Below are positions 23,600-36,439 of a stretch of DNA of 64,000 bases, piece by piece. Position numbers and translations under genes: made by a program. Location: contig OV121086.1 of the NCBI GenBank assembly GCA_921293015.1, positions 38,191,194-38,255,193 on the forward strand, written 5' to 3'. The stretch's first letter is position 1; every line of letters starts with the position of its first letter. A model generated the notes under the pieces. It was not told where the DNA came from. It saw nothing but the letters and a program-made list of their open reading frames with translations, and did not search any database. This DNA comes from Phorcus lineatus. Lineage: Eukaryota; Mollusca; Gastropoda; Trochida; Trochidae.

Positions 23600-23765
23600 A
23601 AATATATAAAATAATTTTTCTTTACAAGTACATTCGACCATAAGGTTTCATCAGGTGAATGGCGTCGAGTCGGTTATTATTGTCATGACGGCATAACCAA
23701 TTTAGCGTCAACCACCTGGTGAGACCTTATGATCGAAAGTACTTTTAAAGTGACATAATATATTT
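23600..23765. mobile_element. Imperfect palindromic MITE
   Basis: The left arm 23622-23675 (...CGACCATAAGGTTTCATCAG...CGGTTA) pairs with the right arm 23694-23748 (TAACC...CTGGTGAGACCTTATGATCG...). The 18-base centre contains GTCATGAC. Weaker pairing continues outwards on both sides. It has no coding capacity. Confidence 0.7.
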
Positions 23766-23769
23766 GATA

Positions 23770-24734
23770 CCTTTAAATATTCAAATGTGTGTGCGTGCGA
23801 GTGTGTGTTCGAATATGTTCTTTCAAATGAATAGACAACAAACATGAGAGCGTCATAAATGGCGACACCTCCGAATGCATTCCCAGAATTACATGCAAGA
23901 CAATGAATAGTACATTTACATTCATAGACTAAAGCAATTCATTGTACAATTTACACATTAGACCGTGGATTTATTATTCTTACTTTATAAACGATTACTC
24001 TTACAAATATCTCCACTCCCAAGCCATACCATCTAGGACTAACACTTCAACAACTATCAGCGCTTCAAGCTATCACCGCTACTGTTACAACCACTACAAC
24101 TATCATCAAACTTCAATCAAAACTAATACTTTGCCAGTCTTGCTTCTACCACTACTTTAACTTTTACTACAACTTCTACTGTGTTACTTGCTAGTACGGG
24201 ATTTTCTTTTCTCTATTTTAATCAAAGTATAATCATAAAATGTCAACAATAATTATACAATTTAAACGTTATTGAATGTTGTTTGAACTCACGTTTCTAT
24301 TTTCAATGTTGATATCATTGTTTGCTTATTATGAATATTTTCATTTGTACACGTGTATATTTCTTACCCTATTTCTTCGCCTGCTATCATGTACCAATAT
24401 ATTATATACAGCACTTTCAGAGGAGTTTGTCCTCTTAACAGTGATGTTCGAATTCCCTATGTAACTTACAGGAATGCTTAAAGAGATATGACATTGGCAC
24501 TGAAGCAAAGGGTAGAGAAACTTGTTTTTGTTTTATTCTTTATATGCAAACTAAGACATATTTTGATACCTTTTACCCTCTTTATCTTGATATACTAAGA
24601 AACGTTCGACTCGATGATATCTTACGTGTGGAATAAAGTAACCACCTTGATATACCTATCTAATTTTAAGGAACATGAAATAAAACTTCGTTGGGTGTTT
24701 CACTAAAGCCGGGAAGGTGTTTCATTAAATCAGA
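23770..24734. other. Non-coding stretch
   Basis: AT-rich. A loose ACTA/CAAC-rich patch at 24040-24170 may be a decayed CTA-type microsatellite. No gene was recognised. Confidence 0.5.
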
Positions 24735-24874
<140 letters not shown>

Positions 24875-27764
24875 AATTTTTGCTTCTACTTCTATAGACC
24901 TTTTACCACTTCTAACCAAATGTATGCTAGCTAACTTATACTTACGTAAAGTCATTTTTATACTACGATAATAATTAATGATTTCGTCTCGTAGGCTAAT
25001 TAAGTGAACTTAGTGTGTAATGTCACGACACATTTTGATTGCTTAAACGTCATCTCTTCTTAAGTTTGTGATTATTTCTTTGGCATTTGTCATTTCTGTT
25101 GCTTAGAAAATCAAAATAACAGTGTTATCAATAATTCATCCATTTTATTTGAAATAACAATATCATTCGATATCCGTAAGATCAATCAAATTACTCAGAG
25201 AATATAAACTTAATAGACACACTATTCATCTAACCACTGAGTTGAAATAAAACCACGAACAGTTTTCTATAAATAGTTTTAATACTGCTTGTTGTTTGGC
25301 CTTCAGACGCAATATTGCCTGAAGGAATAAAGCTTCTTTTCTTGTAACGTTAATCCTGTATAAAGCTTTCAAACAGCGTCTACGGTGCGTTAGTCTTACG
25401 AAGTTAATAGGACGTGATGACATGAGTGGTAACGAAGTCGAGTCTCGAACGGTCTTGAAGAATATTGGTACTCTCAAAAACTGCCCTTCAGAATTGGCAA
25501 TGCAAGTGGAGAAAGTGCCGCCAATGCATGGGCTGCCTGGTTTAATACCGCCAACTCCGCTGAAACTACTACAAACCGATCTTAGGAGCTCGATAGTAAT
25601 TGAATTCCGTCAATCACTTGTGTGTGCTCACTCTCTGTGGATCAAATGGCACATTAAGTTATTTCTGTAAGGAAGAGTTATGGCCCTTTGAATACTCTCC
25701 GATATATAAGACCATAATGTCAGGCGATAACTACAAAAGTGATGACATACACATGTTATTTAAAGCGGATTGGGAGGAGAGGCTCGGATCAATGTGCAAC
25801 GGTGATGGACGATGATACGGCTGTAAAACTGCCGCAAACGCTGAGTAGGAACAACGATATATTGACTTATGAGATTAGATCAGACATAAATGTAAGGTGT
25901 CAGCTCAACTCAGGCTCAACTGCTCTAGATAAGACTGGCTTCAGAGACGAGTGTAATATGTTTTGTTAAATTCTCTTGATAACTCAGGGCTCGCACAATG
26001 CGAATTGTTTGTTACCACGGATAAAAGGTTTTGTTGGAATTTGTTGATGTAAACGAATTACTGATCGATCAATAGGGCAGCAGGGGAGAAAATTTAGTTT
26101 GATTGCATGTTCCTTAAAATTTGTTTTAAAATGTATTTAACGAAGCAAAATGAACACACGATAGGTATTTAAAGAGGTGAGTGTATTCATTGCGTGCTAT
26201 ATTCTTTACTCTCCTAGCATATCAAGATAAAGAGTTTAAAAGGTATAAAAAAGTATTTAGTTTGTATATAAAGAATGTGAAAATCCTTAAATTTAACGAA
26301 ACGTAGGTCGAAGTACATGTATAACGTTACGGTAACGCTAAATCAGTATAACAGCCAAAGTAAACTCATTATTCAACCATACCCTAGTTATGCTCGAAAT
26401 ATATAGACCTCAGGGAAATCGAAAATAAAGTTTTACATTTATATAAGTGAGGAAAATCCGATTAATTCAAGAAGCATGAGAAGCATATCCAATCTTTACA
26501 TAATTTCAAATATTCTATAAATTTGTTTGTATGAATGCCTCTGCAGCTCATGAAAACTCATAACTCGGTGAATGTGAAAAATTAATTGACATCTCATTCA
26601 GAGAAATTGCCTGAGGCCCGCATGAAACAGGACGGTTCTATTAAGTACTGGGGCACACATATCGATAACATGAGTGCAAATCAATGCTTATCAATGCACA
26701 CTGAATTCATGTTTCATTTGACATGTCGGTTGGGGGTATCTTGTTTGATTAGCTTTGAATCGCCTTTAACTTGCCAATATGATCATGGTATAGACCGATT
26801 CGTTTTACCAATAATCTTCTTGAGGTGTGATAAGAGAGACATTAAAATTTCCCAACAGATCGTCAAAATATTCTCCTGTAGAGATTGTCGAGGGACAAGG
26901 GTCGATAACTTGACGTTACAGCATCTTGAAAACAGGTTCCTGTAACCTGTAGAGGTTTTCAAACTTCTATCGAACCCTTCTCAAGTTTTTAATTCAATAA
27001 TCGTGAATCCTGAATTTCGTGAGTCCTCATGGGAATAGCTTTGCCCGAACAAAGAAGCGTGGAGTTGGAAATGTCAACAGTCTAAAGAAGTATTTAATTC
27101 AATTACCTCCCTTTTTAATAATGAAAACATGCAGGACATGAAGCAAAACAAAAAGTATGTGCAGTATAGTTGTCAAACAAAATTGAATGCCTTTCGATGA
27201 CATTATCTTCTTGTACGCCTGTTCTTCTGCAGTTAATCAAACATGAAGAAGATTCAGGACGAGCATCAGCAGGCTGCATGTTCCTAAACACAGAGCAGCG
27301 CGATCAATACAGTGCATTACAAATTAAGGAGCATACAGCTCATAACTAACATTCACTCTTAAAAATTTAATGTTGAATGAATTGATTTTGCCATTAACTA
27401 TATGAAAATAAAACCTTATCTTTTGCCTTCCGTAGAGAAGGAAGATACGTGTTACGTCATATCGCGGGGTTAATAAGTAATAATCAATGCTGAATGTAAT
27501 CAATAACTTTGTGTCATTATTATATATGTTTTTCTGATTCATAAATGACCATGTTCATAGTCAATTAACTAATGATTCATTGCTTCATTTTGTTCAAACG
27601 TTATTAGATGAATTTAATTATATACCTCATGGAAATTGTCTTAATAACTTTTAGAATTATAAAGTTTTGTAGCTATCAGGTGAATGTTTGCAACATTGGT
27701 TATAGGCTAATCCATTTCTTTACTTAATATGCTATAAATGCCATTTAAAAAATGTTTACTCGTC
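24875..27764. other. Non-coding stretch, no gene recognised
   Basis: Around 25590-25700 there is GTGTGCTCACTCTCTGTGG and AGAGTTATGGCCCTTTGAAT, phrases typical of decayed molluscan repeats. Overlapping frames at 25422-25969 and a 119-codon frame at 26586-26945 carry no recognised motif. At this base composition about one open frame of that length is expected by chance. Confidence 0.4.
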
Positions 27765-27815
27765 GGAGGGGTGGGGGAGGGGGGGGGGGGGGGTGGGAGG
27801 GGGGGGGGGGGGGGG
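27765..27815 (+). repeat. G-rich tract
   Basis: About 50 bases of almost pure G, broken by single T or A bases (GTGGGGGAGG, GGTGGGAGG). Several G-runs longer than three make it a strong G-quadruplex candidate. Its exact length should be treated with caution. Confidence 0.95.
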
Positions 27816-28616
27816 TGTTCATTTGACCCTACTCTGCGAGGAGATTTTTGCCTGTGTCAGCTTAATAGTCATTTAGCTCTTTCTCAGTCGAAAGAATTGT
27901 AAGAAGTTTTATGGCGCTGGATCTGGACAATGTACATGATGGGGAGCAATCCTGAACCCAGACTCCTGTGCCGTCCTGGCTGCAACCTGGACAGAGTGCG
28001 TAGGGGACTTCCTGCAACTCAGCATCACATCCATACAACGCCTACCCCTCGTTTCTATTTGATCTTTTGCAACAGTTGCGGAATTTATTTTCGTAATACA
28101 GTATATGCCATAGATTGTAGAAAAATTCTTCAAATATTCATGAATTCACACTGTGTGTCATGACCTTACCGCTGGAGGAACTATTTTTTAAGGTGGTTGA
28201 CATAACGTCTTCCCACGGCATGCTTTGGTTTTCAACTCTGGATAAAAAGTTAAGTCTGATTGAATATACCTTATTTATGTGTAAATGATCGTGTATAAAT
28301 CGTTAAACTGACGTTCCACTTTAAATTGACATAGCATTGAAAGGTTTGAATTGGAGGCTCATCGTGTAATACACCAAATCTTGCACTACGTGATCAAGTT
28401 GAAAAAATTTGGTAAATATGATACTCGCTTAGTTGCTAAAGGATCGGTACTCACTGCACCTTTGAATAAATGAGGTGTCAATGTTAGTTAAGCATCACAT
28501 GATGAAGTAAATGATTAGTACATACTGCATACAGTTGACAACCAAATGCGATATACACTGCCAATATATACAGAGTAGGTGAAGACCAGAAACATTAGAA
28601 TCGAATCAATGTATCC

Positions 28617-28682
28617 ACGAGCGAAAGCGAGTTTGATACCAAAATCTTTAACGAGTTTAATAAAGATAGTATTAAAAGGGAA
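28617..28682. mobile_element. Truncated copy of the 45.35 kb palindromic MITE
   Basis: CGAGCGAAAGCGAGTTTGATACC followed by ACGAGTTTAATAAAGATAGT matches the centre and right arm of the element at 45350-45464. The left arm is absent. Confidence 0.6.
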
Positions 28683-28689
28683 GGAATTA

Positions 28690-31600
28690 TAGTATTCTGT
28701 TAATTGAGAATGATTAACGAAAGTGTACTGAACGAAACATTTTTGTGACTTTCACTCACATTAAAAGTTGCAAATTGACTTTTTAAGCCGAATCTTGCAG
28801 ATTTCATTGCAGTCCATAGCCATTTTGGTATGGTAGAGTTTCTTTGAAATTTCCTTAAAATAAATCGCACCCAATTTCCAGGCAACTGTGAGTGAAGAAA
28901 GACGAAGCTTTTCATAATTTCAGTATCTACATCCCACAGGAAGGCTATAAGATAAAAATGGCTAGAGCTATCGATTTTAAAACAAAAATAAAAAACATTT
29001 TCCTAATATACAGGAGCTGTGTTGGATTGACTTTTTTTGGAACTCTGAATGGAACATACGTTTTTTTCCAAAAAAGTTAGTATCTGAAAATAGCGATTCC
29101 AAAAAATCAATTCTGTGAGACTAATTGAGGTTAGTGATTCTGATAACCCTACTAATTGTGTCAACTGCTCCATTGGACACGGCTGAATGGAAATCAACAG
29201 AGCATATCATATGCAACGCTTCTGCGGATCTAAACATCAACGCATTTTACACCCTCTACTAATCGGTGTCGCTCCGGACAAAGGCTTCCAAAGCCCGCAA
29301 AAGGAAATTAGCTGTCTTAATATATCTCCTCCGTTCAAGAAAAGGTTGATAAACGGACACAAGTTACATTGATCGCTTGTAAATGGAAAATCCATGCTGC
29401 TCGTTTATCGAGGCCTTTCAGCGCCTGTCTTGTCCATCCTTTAGGCAGCAATAGCCCCATTTCAGATCAATTTCAACAGCTAAAAGGCTGTCGGTAAATA
29501 ATCCGGCATTTTGGTCGATCTACATGCCCATATTTTCACCAAGCAGAGTGTTCCTTTTTCAGGATCCTGAAAGGGGTGTGAGAAGATGTGAGCATTTGCC
29601 AAAATTGGATCAACCGTAATCACTCTCAATAATCGACCATATTCCCTTAAGACGTTGTAAAGATTTCTTAGCTTGGGATGCTTGAGAAGTGAAATATTTA
29701 CTCGTGAGAGTGATGGTGTTGGAGAGAAGGTATTGAAAGTTTCAAAAGAACAAACGCATGTTTAACGTATTTCAGAAACCGTGTAAATACTCCATCTATT
29801 GCAAGATTTGCTATTTAGGAATGCAAGACACATATTTGTTAAACCGAACTTTTATCATCTTTAAAAGTTTCAACACTTTCTTTACAGGAACGCACTTGAT
29901 TAAGGAAAATGGCAATGACATTATGTCTTTTCGATATATAGAAAACATGGTTTGATTTGATCAAATAATGATGCAACAACGGCTGATGGATCTGGTTTAA
30001 TCGTCTTCAATATCCTATCACTACATTCAAGTATCCTTTATAAATACACGTGTCTGGTCAAATATTCTTAACCATCAGAATTTAGGAAATAAGGATTCAT
30101 TGTCATGCTAATCATCGTGGAAGAAGAGCTATTTTCCTAATTAAAGAATCATTACTTCATCAGACTTCAAAGTGTTCAATTTTGACAATTTCCTTACATA
30201 TATACCTGTTTGACTTCAGTAAGTTCTAATCGCCGTATTGTCATATTGAAATTTCTTAATGTACGAAAGAAAGCAATAGAAGAGGAAAAAAAGAATTGTA
30301 TAGATCAAAACGTTAGGTTTTTATACCTACTTGTACGAATATAAAGCTCATTGCTTCACTAGAGAAAGCATGGAAAGGTTTTGCTTAGGGTTTTTGAAAA
30401 CTTTAAATTGTTGTTTTAAGATGGTGAAATTGCATGAAGAAAATGACTAATTCATGGCAAACTCTATGATCTATTCAAGGAAATATGTCATTCAAAAGAC
30501 CGTAAAGCAATCAGTATTATAATTTTTTTGTATTCAAAAATATTTTTGAATAAAAATTGTAGATAAATGATGAACATGCTTAACCTTTGTGAAGTTGAAT
30601 TCAAGAAATCTTGAAATGAAATCCTTGTGAAATTACATAATAACATATAACACAGATTTCGCACAGGTTTCAAATATTATATTGACTTTCACGGATTTCG
30701 AGTATGACATATGCTTCATAATCAAACACAAAAGTTCATTCAATTAGGCATGATAATTGATCATCACCACGTGTCTTTTTACTAGTCCGTTTCTCTACAC
30801 TAAAGAAGACATCAAAAGATTTGCTGCTTGCATGTTATATGACCCAATCGTTCCCTTCACCACATGTTCCAATCCCCTTTATGCGATTTGGGAGATTAAC
30901 ATGTAAGAAGCATGCAAATTAATTGAGCTTCGATCTCTGTGAGAAACAATATGGCTGTCAAGACTAATCACGAGTAATTCATGCGGCCAGTAATCTGATG
31001 ATCGAATACAATCTGACCATAACTGTTTGACCACAGGGACCTGTTAGCTGTCGCTTAAAGAATCTACAAAGCTTCTAAAGGGAGTGATGTTCCTATGCGA
31101 TTAGGTATGAGCCACAGTGCTGACAAGATAATTTCATAAACGAGGAAAGTTGTAAATCTCGCTTACTCGCTGGCAATCGAAGTAGAAGTTGTGTATGGAA
31201 ACATAGAAATCGATTATCGTTTTCACGTGGAGTATGATTTATCGTTATAATTATGATTTTGTTTATGATCCAAGTTTTCATAAGAAAGAAAGAAATAAGA
31301 CAATTGTCAGGTTTTGCATAAGGATCAAAGATAGCTCATTGAAATTTATGAATGTTGTTTTTTTCCCTGACATTCGTTAGAAAAACAAGTGTATTTTCCA
31401 TTCCTTGAAATTTGGGTTAACATGTCGTCAACAGTATTTAAGTCAATCAACACGTGTATGAACATCACCTAAAAAGAGAGTGGTAGGGGGTAAGGTAAAA
31501 TTGATGCATACGATATATGTTCTGCTAGATGAACCACATCCTCTCTTGCTAAACAAGCCCCTTTAACTTACTAATTCAGTGAATGAGTAATTCCATTTAA

Positions 31601-33000
31601 AGTGACACAGCGTATGTTCCATGAATGCCTGTGGCTTAAAAAAGAGCAAAAATACCATCTACCCTGAATAAAGTTAAATCTGCTATAGAGAACTTTCCAA
31701 AATTACATTTGAGTCAGGTTTTCGATCACAAATTACAACTCAAACTTGCTTATTGTCTCTATACTGAACTGATAAGATCAAAGATTGAGATTTTCCGAAA
31801 CGACCAATGCTTATCGATTAATTAACATTATTAATAATAGAGCTGACAAATTTGACTCCAACAACATACAATGTATGGTGCCCCTTTAAGGTTCCTTCAG
31901 AATTATTTCTAGTGTCTTTCAGCAAGTTTTCAAGTTAATGTCAAAATTTATAACAATAAATGATAATTCATAAAATCATATACAAATGTAATTGTTTCTA
32001 GATTTAAATTCATCGAATCATTTCAGATTCCCAGATAACTGTAACATTTTAAGTTAAACTTCAACTTATTTCAAGCAGTTTGAAATGCGAAATCAACCCC
32101 CAAAAAAGCAGTGAGTATACTCAAAACTCATATTTACCTTCCTTCACATTTAAAAAGAAATGAAACAAACATTGGTTATTGAGGGTGTGAAAAAAGGTAA
32201 CATCCCATGGTGGACTATCAGGGATAATTTCCTTTCTTACTACTTGTTGGCTTTTGTCGGATCATATGCCATGATCTGATTTCTCAATATTTTCATATTC
32301 CCTGTTTAAGAAAGCCCCAATGATCCTGTACACATTTTGACCTTTTCAAAAGATTTTCTGCCGCCGACATCAAAGCGTGTTAAATTATACTCCTTGGAAT
32401 GGTAAGCGTGAAGATCAATATCGTTTTTAATCTTTCTGTCATAATTTTGTAAAACGGTCACTGATATGTTTATAATGAATATTTACATTTTCGGAAATAC
32501 TGTTTCGTCTAAATGGTCACTCATGAAGATTTGCTTTGTGGATATTTCTACTTTATTTCATTCAAACCTATGATATATAAAAACACTTTCCTTCAAAAAT
32601 AACATTACCAAACTTCCAACATGATGCCACAAACATGTTCATGAAAGCTTACCGACAACTCAAGAGTAAAACTAAACATAAGAACGTGACAACCCTATTG
32701 TAACGCCTACGATCTTTAATACTTTCTTACACCAGGATTGCACTAATGGGTGCACAGATTCGTGTATTCGGTAAAGCAAGTGTGAATCATTGGTAGACAC
32801 AGGTTACATTTCCTTTCTATTTCTATTGTGGGAGAGTCTTAGGACACAGAAAACACGGGACATTTCGATTGAAGTGATTTATGTGAAACCAGCAGCGTTT
32901 GAATAAAAATAACCACAAGTCTACGCCATGTCCCTTTATGCTCAAGAATCTCTACTTTTGAAACGTATTGCTTTCTCTGAACGAGGTGTGAGACTAGCAG
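28690..33000. other. Long non-coding stretch, parts with regulatory character
   Basis: No coding gene was recognised over 4.3 kb. Two patches, 29380-29700 and 30780-31060, are less AT-biased and carry clustered transcription-factor-like words. The second has GCATGCAAATTAATTG, an octamer/homeodomain composite, and AACCACAG-like ACCACAGGG. Calling them enhancers is inference. Confidence 0.35.
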
Positions 33001-33104
33001 ACCTCCTCGAAAGTTTGCTCATGAACCAATGCAAGTGTCCTTGAGGCGCGAAAATATTTACTCAGCAAGAACAAAGGTCTTTGATGGAATTCAAAACATG
33101 CGTG

Positions 33105-33368
33105 AACAATATGGCAGCAGGCAGACGACTGAACGTAAGATGGTTGATTCTCTATGTATGGATTTGTCCTATGATTAGCCCTCAACACGAATGGGTTACA
33201 CCGAACGGACGTCGATTAAGCGGAGAGGAAAGAGGCAGAAGCACGTTGCCAGAGACGTCCATCGATTGTCCTTACCGAACTCTCGTTCCTGCCAACTTGT
33301 TGAAAAGTTACTCATATCCTGTGTCTCCGCACACAGAGCAAAGCATTAGACGATCAATCCACGTATAG
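33105..33368 (+). CDS. Possible small secreted peptide (hypothetical)
   Basis: Two in-frame ATGs (33081 and 33111) open this frame. The second, AACAATATGGCAGC, is preferred because it places basic residues (GRRLNVR) directly before a hydrophobic stretch, WLILYVWICPMI, in a signal-peptide-like arrangement. The remaining 60 or so residues are polar. They contain NGRR and SIRRS dibasic sites, one Cys and many Pro, Ser and Thr, and end at a TAG near 33366. A Gly-Arg-Arg site could be an amidation and cleavage signal as in neuropeptide precursors, but no known peptide is recognised. Local GC is higher than the flanks. The frame is short enough to occur by chance, and there is no support from a second copy in the window. 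It could also be a fragment of an exon. Confidence 0.22.
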   Translation, partial: NNMAAGRRLNVRWLILYVWICPMISPQHEWVTPNGRRLSGEERGRSTLPETSIDCPYRTLVPANLLKSYSYPVSPHTEQSIRRSIHV

Positions 33369-33379
33369 TCGCATGGACA

Positions 33380-35215
33380 AAATAGCCTCTACATCATACA
33401 ATGAGAGAGTCTCAACATGCGGCCGTCATGTACATTCAGTTTTAACCTTGCATTGTTGTCTGGCTGGGGTCTGTGTTGAATTAGCTGGCCTCGTTAGTTT
33501 GTCCGTCTTCAGAAGTTAGCACTTGCTCCGTTGGCACGTATATTAACTGTGTGTTGTTTATCTAATGATAAATCATTTATGATAGCTTTTATTTGATATT
33601 CTTGTCAATAGATATGATTAAAATATTATTTTGTATGAATGACGAAGGGAGGTAAATCCCCTATGATGTCATATGAGAGGTTGCTTTAAATTTTGTATTT
33701 TGACCTATAATTTTGATAATGATGATAACATTTTGACCTTTAATTTAAAGTGGCGGGCCAATATAGGCCACTTTTTGGCCTAAACGTCGCCCTTATATTC
33801 ACCAACCTACCTAACATGTTGTCACGTATACGCAAGATATGCAAATATGGCAGTGGGTACCGATACATATATAAAATACATACAGTCATACATGATGCAA
33901 TATGGGTTTGCAGTATGGTAAAAATAACATAATGGAATGAAATATGGCAATCCATACGATGTAAGGTATTACGCGATCATAATGCAAAATTATCAACGGC
34001 AAATGTCACTTGTATTATGTTTGATTGAGCATAAAGTTTGTGTAAACCATTCTACAAATTAAGTTAGTTTTATAATAAATGACCTTGATGTGATCACTCA
34101 AATATGTAATAATAACGATTGCTGACGGGTCCCTCAGTATTTAATATATGCATGGTATTTTCAAAACGCTAGCTTAAACCATTCTTCCTCTATTGTAAAA
34201 TTCAAAGGTTCCTTTATAAGTCACAGGCTGGCACTGGATCTAACTATTTATGCACGAGTCGCAGAGCAATATCCTCTCAAGCAGAAAGTTCCAGCAGTTC
34301 GGAAAAGTCTTTGGATTTTTCCAGGACTCAACAAATCGGTTTCAAATGAACATGTATTGCATCTCTTCTTTCAACTTAGACACTTATTGATTTTACGACG
34401 AAGATCCATACCTGTTTCCGGTAATCTCAGATAGAAGCTGGGTAGCACGTGACACAATATTCCTAGTTACCTACCAGATCGATACGAAATGATTTCTTTA
34501 CGAAAACCGTATACCGGTTTTGATGATTGTATTATCATGATATCTTGATTTGTCGAATTCTTAATAATATTCTTCAAATGAAAACGATTTTAAGCAATTA
34601 CATGTATGTTGCTCTTGATATTGGTAGTAAGATCCTCTCTGGATTATCTTAATCTAGATGATGATTTTGATTTGTTGATTAGAAATTTATTGCGAGACAG
34701 TTATTTCTGTTGCCAACCAGATCAGTATACACTATTGTCAACCTGTCAATATACCTTTCATATCTCAGCTTATACTTCGAATCATGTGTGATATTTAATC
34801 TTAAAATGTATTGAAAAGCTTTAAAGACTAGATTGATGTGAAATTATATAGTTCCAAAAGGAACTCTTTCGCACCGATACCATACTATCTAGCATTACCC
34901 GGTCGATTTCTTTTCTCACAAAATACACCTTAGAAAGGATCAAACTTATGTAAGTGTATTCAAAACTCTTTCCAAAAGTGTTTGATGCAATAATAATTAT
35001 CCGTTCACATTTGCTAGATATATTTTATAGTTTGATAGTGATTGTAACTATATACTCGCATGTAGTTGGAGGTCAGAAGGTCTGACTCATGTGCATGAAT
35101 CACCTTCATGTATCTGATCAATATGAAGTAATTGATTCTAAGACTAAAAGCATTCATCGATAATGCGTATTGTCACCATAGATAGGTTTTCGAGATTGAT
35201 CTATTTGTTTGTTAT
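33380..35215. other. Non-coding stretch
   Basis: Contains a small GTGGC/GCCAC inverted repeat near 33750-33772. No gene was recognised. Confidence 0.5.
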
Positions 35216-35219
35216 CGTT

Positions 35220-35690
35220 ACAAACGTCAACGTTACAAGGACCTAGTTTTCGAAGCGTTCTTGGCGCGACGATAGCATTTCAGAGATACTTTGTTAATGG
35301 CTGAAGTCACAAATAAATATCAATAACGTCATTTTACTACAAATATACATATATATATATATAAGTAGATAAATACAAAAATTCACCGAACACAAGTTAA
35401 AAAAATATGTTGTCATTTGATCAAGAAGTACCTTCTGTGTTCAAAAGTATCACTTTAAATCTATTTGTTTTTGTACAATGATAATGTGAAGGTATAAAAT
35501 CGTGGTTATGATCGAAAACAGGACAATGACGCACGTCATGTAGTCAAGCGTATTTTTAAATCTTTTGTAATGCAGTTGATAGTGTCCGTTAGGTGACAAA
35601 GCTTATATCTATGGAACCCGTAAGTGCTTCTGCACATAAATTACTAATATGCATGTTTTTTAGGTTTTCATTTACATAAAAACTAATTAA
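35220..35690. repeat. Block W, copy 2
   Basis: Same-orientation diverged copy of 4441-4850. A short (AT)n run near 35345-35362 interrupts the match. Confidence 0.6.
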
Positions 35691-36103
35691 CATAAGATAT
35701 TTGCCTTTTGGAAAAAAAGTTCTATGTTTAATTTATTTCATAATATACGGCACTTGCGGCTTGAAATATGTCATGATGATGTATATGGTTCTTCCGACTG
35801 TAACATTGTTACGGGATCTTTGAAAACCTTGGCCTAAAGCAATATGAATGATTTCATAACCACAAATTTCGAATTTGATACAGCATCATTGTGGCTTACA
35901 TGATCATGAATAGCTTCATTTTGGTCAAAGATGAGACAACGATATTTATAGTTATTGTTACTCGCGTTAAGGTCGTCCTTGGCCTAATGATATTAGCCGT
36001 TTAGATCACGGCACAATGCATGGATTACATCGCGATAGAAATGACTCATTATTTAATGTGGCCTTGAATTTATGAGAGTGTATAGATGAGATGATGCGGG
36101 CAT

Positions 36104-36433
36104 AGGTAGGGTGAGGTGAGGTGTGGTTTAACGCCGCTTTGAAGAGTATTTCACTTCTATTACGGCTGCTACTTTTATTGCAGGGAGAAAGCCTGCAACA
36201 CAACTGTGGTTTGGTATTGCTGTGAAACCTACGAGAATCGGCTGGAAGAAGCGAACCATGGGTAGTACTGCACTGAATTTCATAGAAGCATTGCACCCTA
36301 ATCTTACTGCATATAGAACAGTTCTCTACTACAGACAAAGTTACCGAATCCCTAGCGGGTTTCGAACCACGGACCTCTTGATCAGAAGACGAACGCGCTA
36401 ACTGCTGCGTTAACCCGCCCCTCAGGCGCCCCT
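36104..36433 (-). mobile_element. tRNA-derived SINE
   Basis: On the minus strand the element starts near 36433 with GGGGCGCCTGAGGGGCGGG. An A-box-like TTAACGCAGCAGTTAGCGCG (about 36394-36412) and a perfect B box, GGTTCGAAACC (36358-36368), follow with tRNA-like spacing, giving a Pol III promoter. A tRNA-unrelated body follows, and the 3' end reads AAAGCGGCGTTAAACCACAC with CACCTCACC repeats. From general knowledge, GCGGCGTTAAACC plus a CTCAC-type tail is characteristic of molluscan SINEs. No clear target-site duplication was seen. The 110-codon minus-strand frame at 36006-36338 is only the SINE body read through. The parent tRNA cannot be identified safely. Confidence 0.85.
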
Positions 36434-36439
36434 TTTATT

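Noticed and set aside
26586-26945. 119-codon open frame as a gene
   Set aside because: No recognised domain and no codon or splice support; about one frame of this length is expected by chance in 64 kb at this base composition.
36006-36338. 110-codon minus-strand frame with several Cys
   Set aside because: It lies almost wholly within the SINE body; the higher GC of the element explains the lack of stops.
36358-36433. A functional tRNA gene
   Set aside because: A and B boxes are present, but the anticodon arm does not pair convincingly and the sequence continues into a SINE body and tail.
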